DNA of 64,000 nucleotides from Shumkonia mesophila. GTDB taxonomy: Bacteria > Pseudomonadota > Alphaproteobacteria > Rhodospirillales > Shumkoniaceae. A program made the translations under genes and the position numbers. The DNA lies in contig NZ_JAOTID010000018.1 in NCBI RefSeq assembly GCF_026163695.1, positions 1-64,000 of the forward strand, read 5' to 3'. Numbering within the stretch: the first letter of the stretch is position 1; each line of letters opens with the position of its first letter. Shown in pieces: positions 43,351 through 50,823 of the stretch. The notes below the pieces were generated by a model. It worked only from the letters and a program-made list of their open reading frames with translations. It ran no database searches and was not told the origin of the DNA.

Positions 43351-43935
43351 GTGTCCCGGTCAACCGGTGAAAACCGTGTGGACGTCGACCTTTTGCGCCT
43401 TGTCGCCCGGGGTGATCCGGCGGCGCTGCGCGCCCTGGTCTCGCGCCATCTCCCCCGCGTTCTCAGGATGGCCGAGCGGCTGACCGGCAATCCCTCGGAC
43501 GCCGAGGAAATCGCCCAGGAGACGATGATTCGCCTGTGGCGGGTGGCGCGAACCTGGAAGCCGGAGGGGGCGCGTTTCGACACCTGGCTTTATCGGGTCA
43601 CGGTCAACCTGTGCATCGACCGCCAGCGGAAGCGGCCGATGGAATCGCTGGACGGGGTGGCCGAGATGGCGTCTTCGGAAAAAGGCGCCTTCGCCGCCGT
43701 CCATGGCGGCCAGATGAACACCCTGGTCCGTCAACTGCTGGAGTGTCTGCCGGAAAAGCAACGCATCGCACTTGTCTTGTCTTACTATGAGGAACTGACA
43801 TCTCGGGAGGTCGCCGAGATCATGGAGACAACTCCCGGCGCGGTATTGGGACTGCTGTTCCGCGGGCGCCAAGCGCTCAAGGGCATGCTGACCGCGGCGG
43901 GAGTGGAGGGTTGGGACAGTGAACCAGAAACCTGA
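43351..43935 (+). CDS. ECF-type RNA polymerase sigma factor
   Basis: A 194-residue sigma70-family protein with only regions 2 and 4. Region 2 carries SDAEEIAQETMIRLWRVART and FDTWLYRVTVNLCIDRQRK. Region 4 carries LECLPEKQRIALVLSYYEEL and TSREVAEIMETTPGAVLGLL. The GTG start at 43351 is preceded by GAGAGGGGCGCG. The next gene overlaps by 17 bp and is a probable anti-sigma factor; the third encodes a CnrX-like periplasmic sensor. This order resembles metal-responsive cnrYXH-type systems, so metal or envelope stress is the likely trigger. Confidence 0.9.
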   Translation: MSRSTGENRVDVDLLRLVARGDPAALRALVSRHLPRVLRMAERLTGNPSDAEEIAQETMIRLWRVARTWKPEGARFDTWLYRVTVNLCIDRQRKRPMESLDGVAEMASSEKGAFAAVHGGQMNTLVRQLLECLPEKQRIALVLSYYEELTSREVAEIMETTPGAVLGLLFRGRQALKGMLTAAGVEGWDSEPET

Positions 43936-44335
43936 AGACGACGCCGACATTCTCGGCGTTTTCGGCGCCGATCCGAAACGCTGGCCGCCGGATAGGCGGG
44001 CCGCGACGGAACAACGTTTGCGCGATGATCTGCGGGCCCGGCGCGCCTGGGCCGAGGCGGCCCGCCTCGATGCCGTCCTCGACGGCTATGGCCTCGCCGA
44101 CGATCCGGCGCGCCTGGCCGCCGTCGGCGAGGCCATCCTTGCCGAGATCGCGGGGATGGAGGACGCCGATGACTGGGCCTTGGGCCCGATCGGCTGGCCG
44201 CAGGGGCTCGGCGTGGCCTCCGCCGTCGGCCTGCTGACCGCGGCGCTTCTGGTGTTCGGCCTGCCGATGGCGACCGGTACCGAGGCCGGACTGCACGACA
44301 TGCTGGCCTCGACCCTGTGGCTGGGAACCTATTAG
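43919..44335 (+). CDS. probable anti-sigma factor, single-pass membrane protein
   Basis: A 138-residue protein with an N-terminal cytoplasmic region (ADPKRWPPDRRAATEQRLRDD) and one hydrophobic segment at about residues 95-115 (GVASAVGLLTAALLVFGLPM), followed by a short periplasmic tail. There is no zinc-binding HxxxCxxC motif, so it is not a ZAS-type anti-sigma. The call rests on the 17-bp overlap with the ECF sigma gene and topology. It starts with GTG. Confidence 0.6.
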   Translation: MNQKPEDDADILGVFGADPKRWPPDRRAATEQRLRDDLRARRAWAEAARLDAVLDGYGLADDPARLAAVGEAILAEIAGMEDADDWALGPIGWPQGLGVASAVGLLTAALLVFGLPMATGTEAGLHDMLASTLWLGTY

Positions 44336-44337
44336 CC

Positions 44338-44787
44338 ATGAAGGCTCCGGTCGCGCTCAGGCGGTGGCGGGCGGCCCTGTTCTGGGGCTCGCTCGCGCTC
44401 AACATCGTGCTGGTGGGGATATTCGTCCTTCACCCGCGCCTGCCGTTCATGCCGCCCCCGCCACCCCCGCCGCCGCCCGAGGTCATCATCGAGGAGATGG
44501 CGGACCGGCTGGACGCCGCCGATCGCAAGGTCTTCGAAACCGCCGTCGCCACGCGGAAGGCCGAGATCCTGGCCCGCCATCAGGCCATCGGCGCCCATTT
44601 CGACGCCTTCAAGGCGGAATTTCTCCGCCAGCCGTTCGACGGCCACCGCTTCCAGGATGCCAAGGCCAAGTTGGACGACGCCCGCGCCGCCTTCGAATCG
44701 GTGGTCATGGAAACCATGGTCGAATCGCTTGCCGCCATATCGCCGTCCGGCCGCGAGCGCCTGAGCCGGATGCCCGGCCCGCCATGA
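44338..44787 (+). CDS. membrane-anchored periplasmic metal-sensor-like protein (CnrX/CpxP type)
   Basis: A 149-residue protein with an N-terminal membrane anchor (RRWRAALFWGSLALNIVLVG), a proline run (nine Pro), then a helical hairpin domain: EMADRLDAADRKVFETAVAT...LDDARAAFESVVMETM. This helical-hairpin arrangement is typical of periplasmic heavy-metal sensors (CnrX, CzcRS) and Spy/CpxP relatives. It is tightly linked to the anti-sigma gene (2-bp gap) and probably transmits a periplasmic signal to it. Confidence 0.72.
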   Translation: MKAPVALRRWRAALFWGSLALNIVLVGIFVLHPRLPFMPPPPPPPPPEVIIEEMADRLDAADRKVFETAVATRKAEILARHQAIGAHFDAFKAEFLRQPFDGHRFQDAKAKLDDARAAFESVVMETMVESLAAISPSGRERLSRMPGPP

Positions 44788-44838
44788 GCGAATAATTTCG
44801 CTGACCGTGCATGGGCAAGGACAGGCGGGCGCCCGATC

Positions 44839-45159
44839 CTACGCCGGGCTGGACAGCTTCATGAGCACGAGACCGCCGACGATCATCAGGGCGGCCAGGA
44901 TGCGCATCCCGCCGGCGGGTTCGCCCAGGAGCGCGATGCCCAGCACGAAGGCGCCCAACGTGCCGATCCCCGTCCACACGGCGTAGGCGGTGCCCAACGG
45001 CAGCGAGCGCATCGCCCACGCCAGCAGCGCGAAGCTGGCCACCGCGGTCACCGCCGTGACCACGCTTGGCCAGGGGCGGGTGAAGCCGTCGGACTGCTTC
45101 ATGGCCGTGGCCCAGGCGACCTCGAACAGACCGGCGACGATCAGCGCAAACCAAGCCAC
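44839..45159 (-). CDS. sugE: SugE-type SMR exporter
   Basis: A 106-residue four-helix membrane protein of the small multidrug resistance family. The essential Glu is in the first helix (VAGLFEVAWATAMKQS), and SLPLGTAYAVWTGIGTLGAF is the SugE/Gdx version of helix 3. SugE/Gdx proteins export guanidinium in exchange for protons. A GTG start at 45159 is favoured: GGAGG precedes it by five bases and the length matches the family, whereas ATG 45171 would place this Shine-Dalgarno inside the gene. No guanidine riboswitch was recognised upstream. Confidence 0.87.
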   Translation of the reverse strand: MAWFALIVAGLFEVAWATAMKQSDGFTRPWPSVVTAVTAVASFALLAWAMRSLPLGTAYAVWTGIGTLGAFVLGIALLGEPAGGMRILAALMIVGGLVLMKLSSPA

Positions 45160-45204
45160 GGCAGCCTCCATCGATTGAAATGCCCGGCAGGAAGCGGCGG
45201 AACC

Positions 45205-45759
45205 TCAGCCGCCTCCGCCGATGAACTTCGCGAAGCCTTCGATGAACCCGGCCACGCGTTCGCGGGTGTCCTCGTCGGTCAGGTTGCCCTCGCCATCGAA
45301 GAGCGTGCCGGCCCTGGCCACCAGCAGGCGGCCCTCGAACCACGGCCTCGTGCCTAAGGTGCGCAGCACCGGCAGCCAGTGGGCCTGGGAGAGCGTCGTG
45401 CCGAAGCCGCCCGGCGAGGCACCCATCAGCGCCACCGGCTTGCCCTTGAAGAGATCCGTGCCGCCGGGCGGGCGGCTCATCCAGTCGATGGCGTTCTTGA
45501 AGACGCCCGGAATGCCGTTGTTGTATTCCGGCGTCGCCAGCAGCAGCCCGTCGGCACCTTTCAAGGCTTCCTTCAGGCGAGCCACGGCCTCGGGCACGCC
45601 TTCGCCGGCCTCGACGTCGGCGTCAAAAAGGGGCACGCCACGGATCGATCGGGCATCGAGGGTGACGCCTGGCGGCGCCGCTTCGACGGCGGCGCGCAGC
45701 AGTCCCGCGTTGTAGGATGCCTTTCGCAGACTGCCGGAAATTCCAAGGATGCGGGTCAT
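45205..45759 (-). CDS. NADPH-dependent FMN reductase family protein
   Basis: A 184-residue flavodoxin-like protein. ILGISGSLRKASYNAGLLRA is the FMN phosphate-binding loop, ATPEYNNGIPGVFKNAIDWMSR is the family signature, and ALMGASPGGFGTTLSQAHW completes the flavin site. These enzymes reduce FMN, quinones or azo compounds with NAD(P)H. It ends close to sugE and starts 11 bp after the DUF302 gene, so these two may form a small operon. Confidence 0.9.
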   Translation of the reverse strand: MTRILGISGSLRKASYNAGLLRAAVEAAPPGVTLDARSIRGVPLFDADVEAGEGVPEAVARLKEALKGADGLLLATPEYNNGIPGVFKNAIDWMSRPPGGTDLFKGKPVALMGASPGGFGTTLSQAHWLPVLRTLGTRPWFEGRLLVARAGTLFDGEGNLTDEDTRERVAGFIEGFAKFIGGGG

Positions 45760-45770
45760 GCCGGCCGCGC

Positions 45771-46244
45771 TCAGGACAGGGCGTCGTCGACGATCTTGGC
45801 GAAGATGGCGTCGAGTTCGCCGGCCATGGCGTCGAGCTCGGCCACGCCATAAGGCGCGAACACTTGGCTCGGCGTGCGATAGGTCAGTCGGGCGGTGCCA
45901 TCCGGCCGTTCGGTCACGTAAAGGCGCAGCGGCGCCTCGATGCCGGCCGCCTCGCTGGCCTTGAGCATGCGCACCGCGAAGTCGGGGCGGAACACCATAA
46001 GGACCCGGTTGCCCGGGATGGTGGCGCCGATCGTCTTGGCGCCGCAATCGGCGCACGCCTGGGCGACGACGGCCATGCGGTTGGCCTGGATGGCGCCGGT
46101 CAGCTTTTCGACGAAGGCCGCGAAGGGTTTGCCGGTGTCGACGGAACGCGCCCCCGGATAGGGCGACGGATTCTCGGCAACGGCCGGAATGGCGACAAGA
46201 AGCGTCAGCAGTCCGATCCACAAGGTTCGCGGGAAGACTCGCAT
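45771..46244 (-). CDS. DUF302 family exported protein
   Basis: A 157-residue protein with a signal peptide (MRVFPRTLWIGLLTLLVAIP...AVA). A DUF302 domain follows: KPFAAFVEKLTGAIQANRMAVVAQA, VLMVFRPDFAVRMLKASEAAGIEAPLRLYV, YRTPSQVFAPYG. Its biochemical role is not established. It contains a Cys-Ala-Asp-Cys pair (ACADCGAKT) that could bind a metal. It lies 11 bp upstream of the flavin reductase gene. Confidence 0.85.
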   Translation of the reverse strand: MRVFPRTLWIGLLTLLVAIPAVAENPSPYPGARSVDTGKPFAAFVEKLTGAIQANRMAVVAQACADCGAKTIGATIPGNRVLMVFRPDFAVRMLKASEAAGIEAPLRLYVTERPDGTARLTYRTPSQVFAPYGVAELDAMAGELDAIFAKIVDDALS

Positions 46245-46460
46245 GTCCAACTCCTTGGGCGGGTTGCGGCGACGGCCGGCAACGTCCGGGGAAGGGAACG
46301 GGTAAGGGCCATGGATATGGGGAGAGCGAGCGGCCCCGTCAGCCCCGGCGGCGAACACACAACCGTGAGCGCGATGACGCCGCGGCGAGGGTCATGGCGC
46401 CGGGGGCGGCGGGTGCCTTAAGCGCTCTCCTCCGCCGCCGCGCCGTAATCTGCGGCCGGG

Positions 46461-46943
46461 TCAGCTTTCCGGCTTCTCGGCGGCCGGGGGATCGAAGTCG
46501 ATGCGCTTCCACGCGTTGCAGCGGATGCTTTCCTCGCCCGGCTCGTTGCCGGTCGGATTGGGGATCCTGAACGTAATCGACTGGACGGGGATCTCGAAGA
46601 TGTCGCGCAGGTTGCCTTCGATCTCGATGGTATTGCCGTTGCGAAGACTCACCCTCCCGAACCCGATCCTGCACGTGCCGCTGATCCTCAGCGCCTGGAT
46701 GGAGGCGATCTCATCGACCGGCAGGTTCACCGGCCCGTGGGTGCCAAGGTCGCTCACCTGCCACGCCGGGACGTCCTTCATCGGAACGATGGCGCCCTTG
46801 AGCTCGCGGCCGACAAGCTGGACGGTGGCCGTGCGCTCGGCCGCGCCGGCCATGGCCGGGGCCAGAATGGCAACGCCCGCCAAGGCCGCAAGAAGCCACC
46901 CGCAGATCCATCGCCCCGTTATTGCGCCTGTCCCTGTTGCCAC
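46461..46943 (-). CDS. hypothetical exported protein
   Basis: A 160-residue protein with a signal peptide (WLLAALAGVAILAPAMAGAA) followed by a small beta-rich domain (TATVQLVGRELKGAIVPMKD, RISGTCRIGFGRVSLRNGNT). No family is recognised. The start is GTG at 46943 with AGGAG six bases upstream. Two cysteines in the mature part could form a disulfide. No link to its neighbours is evident. Confidence 0.65.
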   Translation of the reverse strand: MATGTGAITGRWICGWLLAALAGVAILAPAMAGAAERTATVQLVGRELKGAIVPMKDVPAWQVSDLGTHGPVNLPVDEIASIQALRISGTCRIGFGRVSLRNGNTIEIEGNLRDIFEIPVQSITFRIPNPTGNEPGEESIRCNAWKRIDFDPPAAEKPES

Positions 46944-47068
46944 TGTCCGCTCCTGATCAGCCGCCGAAAAAGCGTGTCATGCCGATTTTGGTTCCTAACC
47001 GGGCCGGCCGCAAGCCCGCCCGTAAAGGCGCGCCGCCGGCGCCGGGGCGGTGGGCGCTTCGAGCGGTC

Positions 47069-47599
47069 TCAGCCGCCGTTGCGCCAGTGGCGGATGAGCG
47101 GGCCGGCGGCGCCGTAGACGGGGCAGGCGGCGGGCAGCGCCACCCGGGCGATGGCGGCCTTGGCCCGCTCGTGCTCGGCCGGGTCGCCCCACAGGAGGTC
47201 GGGGCCGATGCCGCCGGGATAGGCGCCGACGACCACAAGGTCGGCGCTGGCCCGCTCGCGCTTGTGGCCGGTGCCGGCCGGCAGGAGGACGACGTCGCCG
47301 GCCGCGACCTCGACGGCGGCGCCCGCCGGCCCGCCCAGGGTGACGGTGGCGGTGCCGGCGACGATGCCCAGCACCTCGTGTCCGGTGGAATGGAAGTGAT
47401 GGTCCGCATAAATCCCGTTGCGCCAGGCGCCGGGCCAGCCGTTGGCGGCGAAAAGCGCGGCGCAGGTCTCGGCGTCGACGGCGTCGGGAACCAGCGCCCC
47501 GCGATAGAGGAGGGCGGGCAGGGACGGGTTGTTGGGAATTCGCCCGTCGTCGGCGAACGTCAGGGTTTCCACCTTCAGGTGCTCAACCGGTACCGGCAT
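47069..47599 (-). CDS. cupin-domain protein
   Basis: A 176-residue single-domain cupin. Motif 1 is HHFHSTGHEVLGIVAGTATV with the metal-binding His pair and Glu; motif 2 is AGDVVLLPAGTGHKRE. N-terminal ADDGRIPNNPSLPALLYRGA is conserved in cupins of this subgroup. Function is unassigned. Start 47599 is chosen because GCGAGGGC precedes it; 47629 lacks a Shine-Dalgarno. It is alone, next to a large gene-free region. Confidence 0.82.
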   Translation of the reverse strand: MPVPVEHLKVETLTFADDGRIPNNPSLPALLYRGALVPDAVDAETCAALFAANGWPGAWRNGIYADHHFHSTGHEVLGIVAGTATVTLGGPAGAAVEVAAGDVVLLPAGTGHKRERASADLVVVGAYPGGIGPDLLWGDPAEHERAKAAIARVALPAACPVYGAAGPLIRHWRNGG

Positions 47600-47720
47600 G
47601 GTGCCCTCGCTTTCCAATCTCTCTGGCATATGGGCGCCCGGCCGGCCCCGGTCAAACCGAGTCCCGGCGGGGCCGAGGGGGCGAGCCTGAGGCTCTGCAG
47701 AACCGCCCAGCAGCGGGATC

Positions 47721-47749
47721 TTGATATTATCCTATGATAGGTATATATT
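47721..47749 (+). promoter_or_regulatory. sigma70-like promoter in the A/T-rich patch
   Basis: TTGATA (47721-47726) and TATATT (47744-47749) with a 17-bp spacer, in an A/T-rich stretch. If used for btuF it would give a ~470-nt leader. Confidence 0.4.
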
Positions 47750-48158
47750 CATCATTAAAACCTTGCCTCCAGGCCTGGGTGCTGGAGGCTTCGGGCGGCG
47801 GCCCCGGGCGGGGCACCGGTCCCGTTCGAGACTCGCTCGAATACCATAACGCACTGAAATCAAACAGGAAAACGCCAAAATGATGACAAATGGCGACAGA
47901 TGATGACATTCCTATCGATGAAATTGCCTTTTTCCCGTTTGATGTCAGGAGGTTGGCGAGCGGCGAAGAGCCCGACCGTCGTCATCTTGCGGCCGGGGCG
48001 GAAGGCCGGCGGGCGCGGTCTGAATCGACGAGTCTAGGCGATGCGCGTTGATGAAACCAACCTTGCGAGCGCTCGCCTCTCGTCGATCCGGTTCTGCCCG
48101 TCGCCCCGAAGTCGTGGGCGGGAACGGCCGCCCGCGCAGCCCCGTCCCGCCTCATTTC

Positions 48159-48202
48159 CCATCGACCCGATTTGCGCCGGCCTCTAAGGTAGGCGCGGCG
48201 GG
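48159..48202. repeat. dispersed intergenic element, copy 2
   Basis: CCATCGACCCGATTTGCGCC then GGCCTCTAAGGTAG and GGCGGG, nearly identical to 38285-38330. It ends 24 bp before the btuF start. Confidence 0.75.
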
Positions 48203-48226
48203 ATCGGTTGGGATGTGGGATCGTCG

Positions 48227-49054
48227 ATGCGGGTGTGGGCGGCGGCTTTGGTTTTCTTGGGCGTGGGCGCGGCTTCGGCCGGCGCGGCGCCGTTGCCCCG
48301 CGTCGTCTCGCTGGATTACTGCGCCGACCAATACGTGCTGGCCTTGGCCGACCGCGAGCAGATCCTGGCCGTGTCGCCGGCCGCCGGGGCCGAGTATTCC
48401 TACATGGCCGAGCGCGCCCAGGGCGTACCCCGCGCCCGCCCGACGCCCGAGGCGGCGCTGATGCTTTCGCCCGACATCGTCGTGCGCCAGTGGGGCGGCG
48501 GCTTCGGGGCGCCGGACGTGCTGGGCCGCTTCGGCATCCCGGTGGCGCAGATCGCAGACGACGTCAGCCTGGAACAGGCCCGCGCCAGCCTGCTTGCCAT
48601 CGGCGCCGCGCTGGGCCAGTCGGCACGCGCCGAGGCCCTGGCGGCCGAGATGGACCGCCGCCTGGCCGCCCTCGCGGGTTCGTCCCCGGCTTCCCGGCCG
48701 CGCGCCCTTTACGTCACGGCGGGCGGCATGAGCAGCGGCGCCGGCACCTTCATCGACGCCATCCTTCAAGCCGCCGGGGTGCGCAACCTGACCGCCGAGA
48801 AAGGGCGCCGCGGCTGGGCGTGGGTCGACATGGAGGCCCTGGCCCTCGACCCGCCCGACCTCTTCGTCACCGGCTTCTTCGACAAGCGCGAGCGGCTGGT
48901 CGACAACTGGTCGCCGTCGCGCCACGCCTTCCTTCAGGATGCGCTGGCGTCGCGCCCGGCGGTCCATCTGGCCAGCCGCCAGGTGGCCTGCTCGGCGTGG
49001 TTCGTCGTCGACGCCATCGAGGCCGTCGCCGCCAAGCGGAGCGCGCTCAAATGA
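48227..49054 (+). CDS. btuF: cobalamin ABC transporter periplasmic binding protein
   Basis: A 275-residue class III binding protein. A signal peptide spans about residues 1-20 (MRVWAAALVFLGVGAASAGA). LPRVVSLDYCADQYVLALAD and ARPTPEAALMLSPDIVVRQW are the BtuF/FhuD-like lobes linked by a long helix. It captures vitamin B12 or a related corrinoid for BtuCD; a siderophore is the alternative, but cobQ downstream favours corrinoids. ATG 48227 is chosen for the signal peptide. It overlaps btuC by 4 bp. Confidence 0.8.
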   Translation: MRVWAAALVFLGVGAASAGAAPLPRVVSLDYCADQYVLALADREQILAVSPAAGAEYSYMAERAQGVPRARPTPEAALMLSPDIVVRQWGGGFGAPDVLGRFGIPVAQIADDVSLEQARASLLAIGAALGQSARAEALAAEMDRRLAALAGSSPASRPRALYVTAGGMSSGAGTFIDAILQAAGVRNLTAEKGRRGWAWVDMEALALDPPDLFVTGFFDKRERLVDNWSPSRHAFLQDALASRPAVHLASRQVACSAWFVVDAIEAVAAKRSALK

Positions 49055-50055
49055 TCGCGGCCGGAAGGCGCCCCCGGGCGGTGGCGGGCGTGCTGCTGGC
49101 GGCCCTCATCGCCGTCATGGCGGCAAGCTTGCTGGTCGGCGACGCCGCCCTTGGGTCGGGCGACGTGCTGGCGGCTCTCTTCGGGGCCGGCGATCCGCGC
49201 CACGTCTTCATCGTCCAGGACATCCGCCTGCCGCGCATCCTGCTCGGCGCCCTGGTCGGGGCCTCCCTCGGCCTGTCGGGGGCCGCCGTGCAGGGACTCT
49301 TGCGCAACCCGCTGGCCGATCCCGGCGTGGTCGGCATCTCGGCCAGTGCCGGGCTGGGCGCCGTGGTGGCTCTCTATTACGGCATCGCCGCCAGTTTCGC
49401 GCTGGCGGTGCCGCTCTTCGCCATCCTCTTCTCGCTGGCCGCCACCGCCGTGCTGGCCTGGCTGGCCGGGCGCGACGCCAGCGTGCTCACCCTGATCCTG
49501 GCCGGCGTCGCCATCTCCAGCCTGGCCGGCGCCCTGATCGCGCTGGCCATGAACCTGTCGCCCAACGCTTATCTGCTGAGCGACATCGTGCTGTGGCTGC
49601 TGGGCTCGCTGGCCAACCGCAGCGCCACCGAGGTCATCCTCGCCGGCCCCTTCATGGCGGCCGGCTGGGCGCTGTTGCTGGCCGCCGCCCGCCACCTGCC
49701 GGCCCTCACCCTGGGCGAGGAGGCGGCGGCCTCGCTGGGCGTCGATCTTCGCCGCCTGCGCCTCCAGGTCATCGTCGGCGCCGCGCTGTCGGTTGGGGCA
49801 TCGGTGGCGGTTTCCGGCATCGTCGGCTTCGTCGGGCTGGTGGCGCCGCACCTGGCCCGGCCCTTCGTCGGCTACGACCCCGGCCGGCTGCTGATTCCCA
49901 GCGGGCTCGGCGGCGCGCTGCTGGTGGTCGCCGCCGACCTGCTGGTGCGCAGCGGGCAGGGCGCCGCCGAGCTCAAACTGGGCGTCGTCACCGCGCTGCT
50001 GGGGGCGCCCTTCTTCCTGTGGCTGGTCATCCACACCCGGCGGACCATGCGATGA
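49051..50055 (+). CDS. btuC: cobalamin ABC transporter permease
   Basis: A 334-residue FecCD/BtuC permease with about ten hydrophobic helices. Family features include RLPRILLGALVGASLGLSGA, LRNPLADPGVVGISASAGLG, the coupling-helix region GEEAAASLGVDLRRLRLQVI, and GFVGLVAPHLARPFVGYD. It starts at ATG 49051 overlapping the btuF stop and overlaps btuD by 4 bp. Confidence 0.92.
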   Translation: MIAAGRRPRAVAGVLLAALIAVMAASLLVGDAALGSGDVLAALFGAGDPRHVFIVQDIRLPRILLGALVGASLGLSGAAVQGLLRNPLADPGVVGISASAGLGAVVALYYGIAASFALAVPLFAILFSLAATAVLAWLAGRDASVLTLILAGVAISSLAGALIALAMNLSPNAYLLSDIVLWLLGSLANRSATEVILAGPFMAAGWALLLAAARHLPALTLGEEAAASLGVDLRRLRLQVIVGAALSVGASVAVSGIVGFVGLVAPHLARPFVGYDPGRLLIPSGLGGALLVVAADLLVRSGQGAAELKLGVVTALLGAPFFLWLVIHTRRTMR

Positions 50056-50816
50056 TCGAGGCCCGCGCTCTTTCCGCCGCCATCGGCGGCCGCGAGGTGG
50101 TCACGCAGGCGTCGATCGCCGCCCGGGGGGGCGACATCGTCGGCCTGATCGGCCCCAATGGCGCCGGCAAGACCAGCCTGCTGCGCGCGCTGCTGCGCCT
50201 GGTGGCGCCGACGGCGGGCCAGGTGATGCTCGACGGCGTGGACATCACCGCCGATCCGCCGCACCGCCACGCGCGGGCCATCGCCTATCTGCCGCAGGGC
50301 CAGACGGTGGCCTGGCCGCTGACGGTGCGCCGGCTGGTGGCGCTCGGCCGGGCGCCGCACCGCACGGCCTGGAGCGGCCTGACGCCGGCCGACGAGGCGG
50401 CGGTCGAGCGGGCACTGGCGGTCGCCGACGCCGCGGAGTTCGCCGAGCGCCCGGTCACCGAACTGTCGGGGGGCGAGCGGGCCCGCGTGCTGCTGGCTCG
50501 CGCGCTGGCGGTCGAGGCCCCGGTGCTGCTGGCCGACGAGCCGATGGCCTCGCTCGATCCCTACCACCAGTTGGCCACCGTCGATGCGTTGAAGAAGGTG
50601 GCGGCCGACGGCGCCGCCGTCATCGTCGTGCTGCACGACCTCGCGCTGGCGGTGCGCACCTGCACGCGCCTGTGCCTGATGGACAGGGGCCGGGTGATCG
50701 CCGAGGGGGCGCCCGAGGCGGTGCTGACGGATGCCAACCTCGCCGCCGTCTACCGGGTGGCGGTGCGGCGCGGCGCCGGCGGCGATTTCGCCATCGGCCG
50801 CCGGCTGGACACGTAA
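50052..50816 (+). CDS. btuD: cobalamin ABC transporter ATPase
   Basis: A 254-residue ABC ATPase: Walker [10 protein letters not shown] (about 34-42), Q-loop [12 protein letters not shown], signature LSGGERARV, Walker B VLLADEP and the switch His in VVLHDLALA. It energises BtuC. Start and stop overlaps with btuC (ATGA) point to one operon with cobQ next. Confidence 0.9.
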   Translation: MIEARALSAAIGGREVVTQASIAARGGDIVGLIGPNGAGKTSLLRALLRLVAPTAGQVMLDGVDITADPPHRHARAIAYLPQGQTVAWPLTVRRLVALGRAPHRTAWSGLTPADEAAVERALAVADAAEFAERPVTELSGGERARVLLARALAVEAPVLLADEPMASLDPYHQLATVDALKKVAADGAAVIVVLHDLALAVRTCTRLCLMDRGRVIAEGAPEAVLTDANLAAVYRVAVRRGAGGDFAIGRRLDT

Positions 50817-50823
50817 GGCCGCC

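Larger units (their letters stand above)
47600..48226. other. 627-bp gene-free region before btuF
   Basis: It contains a plus-strand promoter candidate (47721-47749), an 8-bp-stem hairpin GCCTCCAG/CTGGAGGC (47765-47789), two TGATGACA direct repeats at 47881 and 47901 (20 bp apart) and the dispersed element at 48159-48202. I looked for the B12-box and other conserved cobalamin riboswitch sequences because btuF follows, and did not find them. No open frame of note. Confidence 0.6.

Noticed and set aside
44788-45300. Guanidine riboswitch upstream of sugE
   Set aside because: The space upstream of the start (45160-45204) is too short and has none of the conserved loops.
47757-48226. Cobalamin riboswitch before btuF
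   Set aside because: Expected by context, but I could not find the B12 box or the conserved core sequence by eye. A covariance-model search would be decisive.
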